Part shown: in pieces, positions 16,724 through 25,301 of the stretch
Position numbering within the stretch: the first letter of the stretch is position 1
Layout: every line of letters begins with the position of its first letter
Source: Thalassobaculum sp. OXR-137
GTDB taxonomy: Bacteria > Pseudomonadota > Alphaproteobacteria > Thalassobaculales > Thalassobaculaceae
Direction of reading: 5' to 3'
Length of the DNA stretch: 64,000 nt
Assembly (NCBI RefSeq): GCF_034377285.1
Contig: NZ_CP139715.1
Span: 2,278,001-2,342,000, forward strand
The notes under the pieces: generated by a model
What the model was told of the DNA's origin: nothing
What the model saw: only the letters and a program-made list of their open reading frames with translations
Database searches by the model: none
Position numbers and translations under genes: made by a program

Positions 16724-17650
16724 ATGGCACTTGCGACCGCGCGTGATGTGATCAGCCTGATCGACGGCTTCTCCGTCGAGACCACCCCGGCATCCTCGGC
16801 CAAGGTCGCCGACTTCGCCGAGCATCTGGTCCTCGGCACCACGGTCAACGTCACCTTCCTGCCCGGCAGTGCGGTCGAGGACACCATCGCCGTCGCCGCT
16901 CGCCTGCGCCGCGAGGGCTTCGAGCCGGTGCCGCATATCGCCGCCCGCTCGATTACCGACATCGCGATGCTGGACCGCATCCTGGGCCGTCTTAAGGACG
17001 AGGCCGGAGTGACCCAGACGCTGGTCGTCGCCGGCGGGCTCGACCGGCCGCTGGGCGCCTTCGCGTCCACCATGGACCTGCTGGCGACCGGCCTGTTCGA
17101 GGCCCACGGCATTCGCAAGATCGGCGTCGCCGGCCATCCCGAGGGCAGCCCGGACATCGACGAGACGGCGCTGAAGGATGCGCTGCTCTGGAAGAACCGC
17201 TTCGCCGCCGAGCGCGGGCTGGAGATGTATATCGAGACCCAGTTCTGCTTCGACGCCGCCGCCATCGTCGCCTGGGACAAGCGGATCCGAAGCTGGGGCA
17301 ACACCCTGCCGATCCATCTCGGCGTGCCGGGACTTGCCACCCTGAAGACCCTGCTGAAATTCGCCCAGATGTCCGGCATCGGCCCGTCCATCCGCGTGCT
17401 GACCCGCCAGGCCCGCAACCTCGCCAAGCTGATGCTGGTGCAGGCGCCGGACCGGCTGCTGCTCGATCTCGCCGCCTATAAGGCTGCCGATCCGGATTGC
17501 GGCATCGAGAAGCTGCATTTCTACCCGTTCGGCGGCCTCGCCAAGACGGCGGAGTGGGCCAACGCGGTCGCTGCCGGCGACTTCACCGTGGATGCGCGCA
17601 AGCAGGCGATCCTGCTCGGCGCCTCCGATCCGGCCCGCGCGGCCTCCTGA
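16724..17650 (+). CDS. MetF-like methylenetetrahydrofolate reductase homologue (one-carbon catabolic type)
   Basis: A 308-residue protein of the methylene-H4folate reductase superfamily: GFSVETTPASSAKVADF corresponds to the 'FEFFPP' strand with its catalytic Glu, NVTFLPGS to 'SVTYGAGG', and PVPHIAARSI to the folate-site strand. It is divergent from the canonical MetF encoded at 23.5 kb. It begins an apparent operon with a methyl-H4folate:corrinoid methyltransferase and an ASKHA activator, so it probably oxidises methyl-H4folate produced by demethylation rather than making it for methionine synthesis. That direction is an inference from context. AAAGGGGATTGGG precedes the ATG; a TATAAG box lies about 55 bp upstream. 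Confidence 0.82.
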   Translation: MALATARDVISLIDGFSVETTPASSAKVADFAEHLVLGTTVNVTFLPGSAVEDTIAVAARLRREGFEPVPHIAARSITDIAMLDRILGRLKDEAGVTQTLVVAGGLDRPLGAFASTMDLLATGLFEAHGIRKIGVAGHPEGSPDIDETALKDALLWKNRFAAERGLEMYIETQFCFDAAAIVAWDKRIRSWGNTLPIHLGVPGLATLKTLLKFAQMSGIGPSIRVLTRQARNLAKLMLVQAPDRLLLDLAAYKAADPDCGIEKLHFYPFGGLAKTAEWANAVAAGDFTVDARKQAILLGASDPARAAS

Positions 17651-17681
17651 CCCCGCCACCCCGCATCCGGAGACCCGCCCC

Positions 17682-18590
17682 ATGGTCGACACCATCGTCA
17701 GTTCCGCCACCAAGGAAATCGCCATCGGCTTCGAGCGGCCGTTCTGCGTGATCGGTGAGCGGATCAACCCGACCGGCCGCAAGCTGCTGGCCGCCGAGAT
17801 GGCCGCCGGCGACTTCAGCCGGGTCGAGTCCGACGCCCGCGCCCAGGTCGAGGCCGGGGCCACCATGCTGGATGTCAATGCCGGCATCCCGCTGGCCGAC
17901 GAGCCGGCGATCCTGGCGCAGTCGATCAAGCTGGTGCAGTCGATCACCGACGTGCCGCTCTCCATCGACAGCTCCATCGTCGAGGCGTTGGAAGCCGGGC
18001 TCGCGGTCTACCAGGGCAAGGCGCTGGTCAACTCGGTCACCGGTGAGGAGGAGCGGCTGGAGGTCGTCCTGCCGCTGATCAAGAAATACGGCGCCGCCGT
18101 GGTCGCGATCTCCAACGACGAGACCGGCATCTCCGAAGACCCCGACGTGCGCTACGAGGTGGCGAAGAAGATCGTTGAGCGGGCCGCGGATTACGGCATT
18201 CCCCGCGCCGATGTGGTGGTCGATCCGCTGGTGATGCCGGTGGGCGCACTGAACCTGGCCGGGCATTCCGCCATGCGGCTGATCCGCCGGCTGCGCGACG
18301 AGCTGGGCGTGAACACCACCTGCGGCGCCTCCAACATTTCCTTCGGCTTGCCGAACCGCCACGCGCTGAACGCCGCCTTCCTGTCCATGGCGATCGGCTC
18401 GGGCATGACCTCGGCGATCATGAACCCGCTGCATGCCGAAGAGATGGCCGGCGTGATGGGCGCGGATGTGATGATGGGCCACGACCCGGAATGCCGCCGC
18501 TGGATCAAGCGCTTCCGCGAGCCGGCGGCCGAGGGCCAGGAGGCTGCGGGCGCGCGCGGCGGGCGGGAGCGCCGCCGACGCCGGGCCTGA
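17682..18590 (+). CDS. Methyltetrahydrofolate:corrinoid methyltransferase (pterin-binding, AcsE/MtgA-like)
   Basis: A 302-residue TIM-barrel protein with the pterin-binding signature: CVIGERINPTGRKLLAAEMA at the start (compare 'GERTNVTGS' in MetH), GATMLDVNAGIPLADE, PLSIDSSIVEALEAGL, AVVAISNDETGISED and TTCGASNISFGLPNR. This is the methyl-H4folate binding domain alone, with no cobalamin domain, so it must work with a separate corrinoid protein. None is encoded nearby. The tail (last 35 residues) is Arg/Gly-rich and probably disordered. It is 31 bp after the MetF-like gene and 43 bp before the activator gene. Confidence 0.88.
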   Translation: MVDTIVSSATKEIAIGFERPFCVIGERINPTGRKLLAAEMAAGDFSRVESDARAQVEAGATMLDVNAGIPLADEPAILAQSIKLVQSITDVPLSIDSSIVEALEAGLAVYQGKALVNSVTGEEERLEVVLPLIKKYGAAVVAISNDETGISEDPDVRYEVAKKIVERAADYGIPRADVVVDPLVMPVGALNLAGHSAMRLIRRLRDELGVNTTCGASNISFGLPNRHALNAAFLSMAIGSGMTSAIMNPLHAEEMAGVMGADVMMGHDPECRRWIKRFREPAAEGQEAAGARGGRERRRRRA

Positions 18591-18633
18591 TCCCGGACAC
18601 CAGCACTGGACCACAGGAGCCGCCGCACCGGAT

Positions 18634-20697
18634 ATGGATGACGTAGGAAGCACCGACGGGCCGATCGGGCCCGCATCGAACGACGATGCGGGGGAGGCTT
18701 TCGTCGTCTTCACGCCGTCCGGCCGCCGCGGCACGTTCCCGGTCGGCACCCCCGTGCTGCAGGCCGCCCGCGCCCTCGGCGTGGACATCGACTCCGTCTG
18801 CGGCGGGCGCGGCATCTGCGGCCGCTGCCAGGTAACCCTGAGCGAAGGCAGCTTCACCAAGTTCCAGGTCGACAGCCGTGCCGCCAACCTGTCCGACCCG
18901 GCCCGCAACGAGCTGCGCTACCGCGAGAAGCGCGGGCTGGAACCGGGACGCCGCCTGTCCTGCTCGGCCCAGCTTCTCGGCAATGTCGTCATCGACGTGC
19001 CGGAGACCAGCCAGGTCCACCGCCAGATCGTGCGCAAGCGCGCCGAGGTGCGGGCGATCGAGATCAACCCGATCCACAAGCTGCACTACGTGGAGGTGCG
19101 CCAGCCCGACATGCACGAGCCGTCCGGCGATTTCCGCCGGCTCTGCGAGAGCCTGCGCGAGCAGTGGCCGGACTGGGGCATCGCCGACGACGTGACATGC
19201 GACCTGCCGGTGCTGAGCTACCTGCAGAAGGCGTTGCGCGACGGCGACTGGAAGGTGACCGTCTGCCTGCGCGAGGGGCGGCGGGTAACGGGTGTGTGGC
19301 CCGGCTTCAAGGAGAAGATCTACGGCCTCGCCGTCGATATCGGCTCCACGACCATGTCGGCCCATCTCTGCGATCTGGCGACCGGCGAGGTTGCGGCCTC
19401 CAGCGGGGTGATGAACCCGCAGATCCGCTTCGGCGAGGACCTGATGAGCCGGGTCTCCTACGTCATGATGAACCCGGGCGGCGAGGTCGAGCTGACCAAG
19501 GTCGTGCGCGAGGCGGTGAACCACCTGTCCTCCCAGGTCGCCCAGGAGGCCGCGATCGACGTGGAGGACATCGTCGACCTGGTCTTCGTCGGCAACCCGA
19601 TCATGCACCACCTGATGCTGGGCATCGACCCGACCGAGCTGGGTGGGGCGCCCTTCGCGCTGGCCATCGACACGGCGGTGAACGTGCATGCCAGCGAGCT
19701 CGGCATCACCCTGCACCCGGACGCCCGTGCCTACGGCCTGCCCTGCATCGCCGGCCATGTGGGGGCGGATACCGCCGCCGTCATCCTGTCGGAAGGACCG
19801 CACCAGCAAGACGAGATGACCCTGATCGTCGATGTCGGCACCAATGCCGAGATCGTGCTGGGCAACCGGCAGCGGCTGCTTGCCGCGTCCTCGCCCACCG
19901 GCCCGGCCTTCGAAGGTGCGCAGATCACCTGCGGACAGCGGGCGGCGCAGGGGGCCATCGAGCGGGTGCGGATCGATCCGGAGACCCTGGAGCCGAAGTT
20001 CAAGGTGATCGGCGTCGATCTCTGGTCCGACGAGGAGGGCTTCGAGGACGAGACCCGACGCACCGGCGTGACCGGCATCTGCGGCTCCGGCATCATCGAG
20101 GTGCTGGCCGAGATGGTGCTGACCGGGCTGCTGAAAACCGACGGCACGATCGATGGCGCCATGGCTGCCCGCACGCCGCGGATTGAAAGCGACGGCCGCA
20201 CCTTCTCCTACCGGCTGTCGCCGGAGGTGGTGGTCACCCAGACCGACGTGCGGGCGATCCAGCTCGCCAAGGCCGCACTCTATGCCGGCGCGGCGCTGCT
20301 GATGGACAAGCTCGGAGTGGAGAGCGTCGACCGGATCATCCTGGCCGGCGCCTTCGGCAGCCATATCGACACGAAGTACGCGATGGTCCTGGGCATGATC
20401 CCGGACTGCCGGCTGGACAAGGTCTGGTCGGTCGGCAACGCGGCCGGCACCGGTGCCCGCATGGCGCTGCTCAACGCCGAGGCGCGGCGCGAGATCGAGC
20501 GGGTGGTGCGCCGGGTGGAGAAGGTGGAGACGGCGGTCGAGCCGCGCTTCCAGGAGCATTTCGTGGACGCCATGGCCCTGCCGCACAGGACGGCGCCGTT
20601 CCCGAACCTGTCGGCGGAAGTGACCCTGCCCGCACGGCCGGATCCGAGCGAGGCCGGCGGCGAGAGCGGCCGGCGGCGGCGCAGACGGGCGGGGTAG
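18634..20697 (+). CDS. ASKHA-domain [2Fe-2S] activator of corrinoid proteins (DUF4445, RamA/RACo-like)
   Basis: A 687-residue protein. The N-terminal plant-type ferredoxin domain has Cys56, Cys62 and Cys65 (VCGGRGICGRCQ) and Cys110 (LSCSAQ) as [2Fe-2S] ligands. A linker follows, then an actin-like ASKHA ATPase fold beginning GLAVDIGSTTMSAHLCDL and including IVDVGTNAEIVLG and ILAGAFGSHID. Proteins of this design reduce inactive Co(II) corrinoids back to Co(I) with ATP. The usual 'GICGSGI' loop is present. It is the third gene of the MetF-like/methyltransferase set, which supports reactivation of a corrinoid methyl carrier. The last 35 residues are low complexity (Arg/Gly-rich). ATG 18634 has a GGAG about 14 bp upstream. 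Confidence 0.9.
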   Translation: MDDVGSTDGPIGPASNDDAGEAFVVFTPSGRRGTFPVGTPVLQAARALGVDIDSVCGGRGICGRCQVTLSEGSFTKFQVDSRAANLSDPARNELRYREKRGLEPGRRLSCSAQLLGNVVIDVPETSQVHRQIVRKRAEVRAIEINPIHKLHYVEVRQPDMHEPSGDFRRLCESLREQWPDWGIADDVTCDLPVLSYLQKALRDGDWKVTVCLREGRRVTGVWPGFKEKIYGLAVDIGSTTMSAHLCDLATGEVAASSGVMNPQIRFGEDLMSRVSYVMMNPGGEVELTKVVREAVNHLSSQVAQEAAIDVEDIVDLVFVGNPIMHHLMLGIDPTELGGAPFALAIDTAVNVHASELGITLHPDARAYGLPCIAGHVGADTAAVILSEGPHQQDEMTLIVDVGTNAEIVLGNRQRLLAASSPTGPAFEGAQITCGQRAAQGAIERVRIDPETLEPKFKVIGVDLWSDEEGFEDETRRTGVTGICGSGIIEVLAEMVLTGLLKTDGTIDGAMAARTPRIESDGRTFSYRLSPEVVVTQTDVRAIQLAKAALYAGAALLMDKLGVESVDRIILAGAFGSHIDTKYAMVLGMIPDCRLDKVWSVGNAAGTGARMALLNAEARREIERVVRRVEKVETAVEPRFQEHFVDAMALPHRTAPFPNLSAEVTLPARPDPSEAGGESGRRRRRRAG

Positions 20698-20726
20698 GTT
20701 GGGCGCCTCCCAACCAGCCCACACCG

Positions 20727-20827
20727 CACTCCCCGGCCTTGTGCCGGGGCCCACGCGTCTGTCTGGTCAAGAGCTTCCAAGCGAAGGAGCTGCTTCGGGG
20801 TAGGCTCCGGCACAAGGCCGGGGAGTG
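20727..20827. repeat. Palindromic intergenic element, copy 4 (CACTCCCCGG type)
   Basis: The left arm is CACTCCCCGGCCTTGTGCCG plus GGG from 20727; the right arm ends at 20827 as its complement (CCGGCACAAGGCCGGGGAGT plus G). The half-palindrome core is CCCCGGCCTTGTGCCGGGG, the same as in copy 3. It lies in the convergent gap downstream of the ASKHA gene. Confidence 0.92.
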
Positions 20828-20862
20828 AGTATGGTTTGGGTCTGCCCTACCCCACCCTCTAT

Positions 20863-20937
20863 CGTCATCCCGAACTTGTTTCGGGACCCCACTTGGCACA
20901 AGCGTGGACAAGGTCCCGAAACAAGTTCGGGATGACG
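20863..20937. repeat. Palindromic intergenic element, copy 5 (CGTCATCCCG type)
   Basis: Bases 20863-20888 and 20912-20937 are exact 26-bp reverse complements with a 23-bp loop; the arms begin CGTCATCCCGAACTTGTTTC. The half-palindrome is TCCCGAACTTGTTTCGGGA. It lies directly after copy 4 in the same convergent gap, and a CGTCATCCCGG arm also appears at 8.7 kb. Confidence 0.95.
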
Positions 20938-20964
20938 GGGCAAGGTGGGGCGGGTAGGGCCCAC

Positions 20965-21432
20965 CTACATCCCGCTCAGCTTTCTCGCCAGCTTGACCGA
21001 GCCTCGTCCCGTCACTTCCATCTCGACCCAGCCCTGGGCGCGGTAGAAGCGCTCCGCCCGCGTTTCCCGGGCGGTGACCAGCCAGGCGATACGGTGGCCG
21101 AGGCGGACCAGATCGGACAGGGCCCGGCGCATCAGGGCGCGGCCGATGGTCCGTCCCTCATGGGCGGGATGCACGTACAGCATCTCCACCGATCCGGCCC
21201 GCGCATCCACGGCGACGAAGCCGACGATGGCCGGCCCGATCGACAGCACCCAGCACAACCCCGACTGCAGGAACGGATAGACCGCCGCATTGAAGCTGGC
21301 GGACGTCTCGAACTGCCGGTTTTCCCGCACGGCGGCGACGATCTGGTAAAGGCGCGGGATGTCCTCGGGCACGCCGCGTCGCGAACGCGCCGCCACCGGC
21401 GGTGCTGCCTGTTTCCGTCCTGTCGGTCCCAT
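20965..21432 (-). CDS. GNAT family N-acetyltransferase
   Basis: A 155-residue acetyltransferase: GFVAVDARAGSVEMLYVHPA (beta4), then HEGRTIGRALMRRALSDL with the R/QxxGxG/A acetyl-CoA loop, and RAERFYRAQGWVEME near the end. The substrate is unknown. ATG 21432 was taken as start; an ATG at 21486 would add 18 residues without a family match and would crowd the divergent promoter of the epimerase-like gene. Neither has a strong ribosome binding site. Confidence 0.8.
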   Translation of the reverse strand: MGPTGRKQAAPPVAARSRRGVPEDIPRLYQIVAAVRENRQFETSASFNAAVYPFLQSGLCWVLSIGPAIVGFVAVDARAGSVEMLYVHPAHEGRTIGRALMRRALSDLVRLGHRIAWLVTARETRAERFYRAQGWVEMEVTGRGSVKLARKLSGM

Positions 21433-21521
21433 GGCACCGACGATAACCGGGTCGCGGCGGGTGGCAATATGCAGAACGCATGACATCTTGAAGGCGTCCC
21501 GTTTCCGTCAGAGGCGCCGCC

Positions 21522-22433
21522 ATGCCAGACCTTCCCGCTCCGGCCATCGCTCCCGGCCATGTCTTCTTCTTCGGCCTCGGCTATACCGCCCTGCGCCTCG
21601 CCCGCCGGATGCGCGATGCCGGGTGGACCGTGTCCGGCACCGTCCGCTCGCCGGAGAAGGCCGACTCGCTCTCCAGGACAGAGGGCATGACCGTCCACGC
21701 CTTCGACGGCACCGCCCCGATCGCCGTCGCCGACCCCTTCGCCGGCGTGACCCATCTGGTCGACACCGTCCCGCCGCGCGAGATCCTGGTACCGGCGCTG
21801 GATCGGCATGGCGACGATCTGCGGGCCTGCGACACCCTGCGCTGGATCGGTTTTCTCTCCACTCCCGCGGTCTACGGCGACCGGCAGGGCGGGGTGGTGA
21901 CGGAGGACGAGGCACCGACCCCCGGCAGCCGGCGCGGCGAATTGCGGGCAGCGGCGGAGCGGGCCTGGCTCGACGCCTTTCCCGACCGGGATGTGGCGGT
22001 GCAGGTCTTCCGCATCGCCGGCATCTACGGGCCTGGGGAGGGGCGCAACGCCATCGAGCAGCTTCAGGCCGGCAAGGCCCGGATCATCGACAAGCCGGGA
22101 CAGGTCTTCAACCGCATCCATGTGGACGATATCGGCTCGATCCTGCTCGCCTCCATGGCCAGGCCGCGCGACGGCGGGATCTATAACGTGGCCGACAATG
22201 AGGCCTGTCCGCCGGGCGATCCCATCGTCTTCGCCGCCGGCCTGCTGGGCATCGATCCGCCGCCGGCCATCCCCTTCGACAGCGCCGAGATGTCGGAGAT
22301 GGCGCGCAGCTTCTACAGCGAGTGCAAGCGGCTCGACACCACGCGGCTGTCCGACGAACTGGGCGTGCACCTCACCTATCCGACCTATCGGGAGGGGCTG
22401 ACGGCCATCGCGGCGGACACCCCGGTGTCGTGA
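21522..22433 (+). CDS. NAD(P)-binding epimerase/reductase (YeeZ-like extended SDR)
   Basis: A 303-residue protein with a Rossmann start (GHVFFFGLGYTALRLARRMR, residues 12-31; GxGYTA in place of the usual GxxGxxG). The sequence WIGFLSTPAVYGDRQGG has the catalytic Ser/Thr and YGD region of sugar-nucleotide epimerase relatives; Tyr is present but the usual Lys three or four residues later is not evident. Others are FRIAGIYGPGEG and RIHVDDIGSILLASM. This matches the atypical SDR family of E. coli YeeZ, whose biochemical role is unknown. Located upstream of the methionine operon but separated from it by a promoter. Confidence 0.78.
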   Translation: MPDLPAPAIAPGHVFFFGLGYTALRLARRMRDAGWTVSGTVRSPEKADSLSRTEGMTVHAFDGTAPIAVADPFAGVTHLVDTVPPREILVPALDRHGDDLRACDTLRWIGFLSTPAVYGDRQGGVVTEDEAPTPGSRRGELRAAAERAWLDAFPDRDVAVQVFRIAGIYGPGEGRNAIEQLQAGKARIIDKPGQVFNRIHVDDIGSILLASMARPRDGGIYNVADNEACPPGDPIVFAAGLLGIDPPPAIPFDSAEMSEMARSFYSECKRLDTTRLSDELGVHLTYPTYREGLTAIAADTPVS

Positions 22434-22471
22434 GCAGAACACATTTGGTCGATTGAGAACCGAATTCGGTC

Positions 22472-22500
22472 TTGCTTCGATAAACACATAAAGATATCCT
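22472..22500 (+). promoter_or_regulatory. Promoter of the arsR-methyltransferase/metF/metH operon
   Basis: TTGCTT (-35, 22472-22477), a 17-bp spacer and TATCCT (-10, 22495-22500) fit a sigma-70-type promoter. The spacing is ideal and the position is about 25 bp before the start codon. The -10 box lies inside the palindromic operator at 22487-22504. Confidence 0.55.
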
Positions 22501-22504
22501 TATG
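22487..22504. promoter_or_regulatory. Palindromic operator overlapping the -10 (probable SahR-type site)
   Basis: CATAAAGATATCCTTATG is an 18-bp near-perfect palindrome (one mismatched pair) centred on GATATC. ArsR/SmtB-type repressors bind such AT-rich 12-2-12-like palindromes. Its overlap with the promoter and its position 21 bp upstream of an ArsR-fusion gene make autorepression very likely. The pattern resembles the sites reported for SahR, the S-adenosylhomocysteine-responsive ArsR regulator of methionine genes; that identity is inferred. Confidence 0.65.
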
Positions 22505-22524
22505 TCGTTATTGGAGGTGACCGC

Positions 22525-23508
22525 ATGGAAGACATGCTTGCAGGATTGAGGGCGATTGCCGAGCCGACGCGGTTGCGGATTCTCGTCCTGTGCGCGCGCT
22601 CGGAACTGTCGGTCACCGACCTGGTCGATATCCTCGGCCAGAGCCAGCCACGGGTGTCCCGCCATCTGAAGCTGATGGTCGAGGCCGGTGTGCTGGAACG
22701 GAACCGGGAAGGCGCCCGCGCCTATTACCGGGTGGCGGAGCGGACGGCCGGCGGCGATGTCGCCCGGGCCCTGACGCCGCTGGTGCCGGTGGACGACTCG
22801 ATGCTGGAGACGGATCTGGCCCGGCTGGAGACGATCCGGACCCGTCGTTCGGAGCGCGCGATCTCCTATTTCCAGGAGAACGCGGTCCATTGGGAAGACC
22901 TGCGCGGCCTGTATGTCGATGACGAGCTGGTCGATGCCAGCCTGATGGAGGCGGTGCGGGCCGAGCCGGTGGAGAGCCTGCTGGATATCGGCACGGGGAC
23001 GGGCCGGGTGCTGGAGCAGCTGGCCGATCACGTGACCAGCGCCGTCGGCATCGACAACGCCAAGCCGATGCTGGAGATCGCCCGCGACAAGCTCGACCGG
23101 GCCGGGGTGAGCAACTGCCAGGTCCGTCTGGCCGACATGTACCACCTGCCGTTCCCGGCCGACCGGTTCGATGCGGTGACCCTGAACATGGTCCTGCATC
23201 ACGCCGAGATGCCGGCCGAGGTACTGCGCGAGGCGGCCCGGGTGCTGAAGCCGGGCGGCCGGGTGATCCTGGTCGACTTCGCGCCGCATGAGCTCGAGGA
23301 ACTGCGCGAGCAGCATACCCATCGCTGGCTCGGCTTCTCCGGCGAGGAAATCGGCCGCATGGCGAAGAGCGCCGGACTCGGCCTGGAGCCGGCGGTGAGT
23401 CTCGCCGGCGACCCGCTGACGGTCTGCCTGTGGAGCGCCCGCAAGGCCGGCAGCACTGAACTGACAACCGGAAACACCGGCGCCGCAGAACTGCGGGCGG
23501 CGTCTTGA
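22525..23508 (+). CDS. ArsR-family regulator fused to a SAM-dependent methyltransferase domain (SahR-like)
   Basis: A 327-residue fusion. Residues 1-95 are an ArsR winged helix: EDMLAGLRAIAEPTRLRILV, then DLVDILGQSQPRVSRHLKLM and LERNREGARAYYRV. Residues about 150-315 are a class I methyltransferase: LLDIGTGTGRVLEQLADHV (motif I), VGIDNAKPMLEIAR, AVTLNMVLHHAEMPAEVL and LKPGGRVILVDF. The second domain probably senses SAM or S-adenosylhomocysteine rather than methylating, because the gene heads an operon for methionine regeneration. GGAGGTGA lies 4 bp before the ATG. The palindrome over the promoter implies autorepression relieved by the metabolite. Confidence 0.9.
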   Translation: MEDMLAGLRAIAEPTRLRILVLCARSELSVTDLVDILGQSQPRVSRHLKLMVEAGVLERNREGARAYYRVAERTAGGDVARALTPLVPVDDSMLETDLARLETIRTRRSERAISYFQENAVHWEDLRGLYVDDELVDASLMEAVRAEPVESLLDIGTGTGRVLEQLADHVTSAVGIDNAKPMLEIARDKLDRAGVSNCQVRLADMYHLPFPADRFDAVTLNMVLHHAEMPAEVLREAARVLKPGGRVILVDFAPHELEELREQHTHRWLGFSGEEIGRMAKSAGLGLEPAVSLAGDPLTVCLWSARKAGSTELTTGNTGAAELRAAS

Positions 23509-23512
23509 GGGG

Positions 23513-24388
23513 ATGAGCGTCATGTCCGACACTCCAAACGTTAGCTTCGAATTCTTCCCGCCCAAGGACGAGGAGGGCGAGGCCAAGCTCTGGCACACCG
23601 TGTCCCGGCTTGAGCCGTACCGGCCGTCCTTCGTCTCGGTGACCTACGGCGCCGGCGGCAGCACCCGCGAGCGCACCAGCCGCATCGTGAAGCGTCTGGC
23701 CCGCGAGAGCAGCCTGACCCCGGCGGCGCACCTGACCTGCGTCGGCGCCACCCGCGAGGAGATCGACGAGATCGTCCGCGATTGGCAGGCGGCGGGGATC
23801 AAGCACATCGTCGCCCTGCGCGGCGACGCCCCGGCCGATGCCGAGCGCTACGAGCCGCATCCGGGCGGCTACGCCAACGCGGCGGAGCTCACCGAAGGCC
23901 TGCGCCGGATCGGCGATTTCGAAATTTCCGTGGGCGCCTATCCGGACGTTCATCCGGACAGCGCGACGCCGGCGGCCGACCTGGACAATCTGAAGCGTAA
24001 GATCGACGCCGGCGCCACCCGGGCGATCACCCAGTACTTCTTCGAGGCCGACACCTTCCTGCGGTTCCGCGATATCTGCGACAAGGCGGGGATCACCGTG
24101 CCGGTGGTGCCGGGTATCCTGCCGGTGACCAATTTCAAGACGGTGGTGCGTTTCTCCAAGGCCTGCGGCGCCGTGGTTCCGGCCTGGATGGCCGAGCTGT
24201 TCGACGGCCTGGACGAGGATCCGGAGACCCGCCAGCTCGTCGCCGCCACTACCGCCAGCGACCTGTGCATGAAGCTGATGGAAGAGGGGGTGGAGGACTT
24301 CCACTTCTACACCCTCAACCGCCCCCAGCTCACCGGCGCGATCTGCCGCCGCCTCGGCCTGCGGCCGGAAATGGAGGCCGCGGCGTGA
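23513..24388 (+). CDS. metF: 5,10-methylenetetrahydrofolate reductase
   Basis: A 291-residue MetF of usual bacterial length. NVSFEFFPPKDEEGEAKLW carries the catalytic Glu; VSVTYGAGGSTRERT, HIVALRGDAP (flavin and folate contacts), AITQYFFEADTFLRFRD and VPVVPGILPVTNF are all canonical. It reduces methylene-H4folate to methyl-H4folate with FAD and NAD(P)H, supplying the methyl group for MetH encoded downstream. It starts 4 bp after the regulator gene and overlaps the next gene by 4 bp (GTGA), so it is in one operon. ATG 23513 follows GAGGGG; ATG 23522 is an alternative. Confidence 0.93.
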   Translation: MSVMSDTPNVSFEFFPPKDEEGEAKLWHTVSRLEPYRPSFVSVTYGAGGSTRERTSRIVKRLARESSLTPAAHLTCVGATREEIDEIVRDWQAAGIKHIVALRGDAPADAERYEPHPGGYANAAELTEGLRRIGDFEISVGAYPDVHPDSATPAADLDNLKRKIDAGATRAITQYFFEADTFLRFRDICDKAGITVPVVPGILPVTNFKTVVRFSKACGAVVPAWMAELFDGLDEDPETRQLVAATTASDLCMKLMEEGVEDFHFYTLNRPQLTGAICRRLGLRPEMEAAA

Positions 24389-25284
24389 CCACTGGCTTCA
24401 CCGAACCGATGGCTGGCTCCAGGACCGGCCCCGCGCTGGTCTCCGGCGGGTTCGGGAAGCTGTCGGCGCGTGCCGGCGCCTCCTGCCTGGAGGAGCTGAA
24501 CATCACCGACCCCAAGGCGGTGATCGAGCTGCACCGCTGGCATCTGGACGAGGGCGCGGACATCCTGCGCACCAATACCGGCGGCGCTTCGCCGGAGCGG
24601 CTGGACCGCTATCGCATGCATGACGAGGCGTTCATCGTCTCCTACATGGCGGCCGAGCACGCCTCCAAGGCGGCGCGGGAGCATGGCGGCGGCCGGCGGG
24701 TGATGGGCGTGGCCCGGGTGGAAGCCCTGGCCCCGCTGATCGGCTTCCTGCCGCTCGACCGGGTCGAGGCGGCGGCGCGTACCATGGCCTCCGGGCTGGT
24801 CGGCGGTGGGGCCGACATGCTGCTGCTGGAGACGGCGCAGTGCCCGGCGCGGATCGTCGCCGCCCTGGACGGCACGCGGCGCGGCATGGCCGATGCCGGC
24901 CGGTCGGTGCCGGTGCTGGTGAAGCTGCGCTACGAGACGCGGCTGGGCGCGCTGGCCCGCGACGCCATCACCGACAGTCTGGCCCGTGCGGCGGCCGCCG
25001 TTGCCGGGATCGGCGCCCACGGCCTCGCCCTGGCGCCGGACAATCTGGACCGGCCCTTCGCGGAAACCCTGTGGGCGACCGCCGAGGCCTATCGGGGGCC
25101 GCTGTTCGTCGATCTGGCTCCGACCTCCCCCCATTGGGCGGGACTGGACGACAGGACCGGGCTGAGGCAGCGGATCGCGTTCACCGCGGGCCGGCGTGTC
25201 GAGCCATGCGAGACCATCGAGGGCCCGGTTCGTCCGGCGCCCGCGAACGATGCGGGACCGAGACCGGTCGCCCGCAGCTACTGA
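24385..25284 (+). CDS. Homocysteine S-methyltransferase-like protein lacking the zinc-binding cysteines
   Basis: A 299-residue TIM-barrel protein of the BHMT/MetH N-domain superfamily: [17 protein letters not shown] at the start, [20 protein letters not shown] (compare 'aGADIiqTNTF'), [13 protein letters not shown] and [11 protein letters not shown]. True enzymes bind zinc through a Cys in 'GxNC' and a 'GGCCG' pair. Here the first aligned region reads GLALAPDN and the C-terminal region has no CC pair, so the zinc site is missing. It may be non-catalytic, regulatory, or act on a different substrate. GTG start overlapping the MetF stop (GTGA); 17 bp before the MetH N-terminal gene. Confidence 0.8.
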   Translation: MTTGFTEPMAGSRTGPALVSGGFGKLSARAGASCLEELNITDPKAVIELHRWHLDEGADILRTNTGGASPERLDRYRMHDEAFIVSYMAAEHASKAAREHGGGRRVMGVARVEALAPLIGFLPLDRVEAAARTMASGLVGGGADMLLLETAQCPARIVAALDGTRRGMADAGRSVPVLVKLRYETRLGALARDAITDSLARAAAAVAGIGAHGLALAPDNLDRPFAETLWATAEAYRGPLFVDLAPTSPHWAGLDDRTGLRQRIAFTAGRRVEPCETIEGPVRPAPANDAGPRPVARSY

Positions 25285-25301
25285 CCGAATTGGAGAGTCC
25301 G

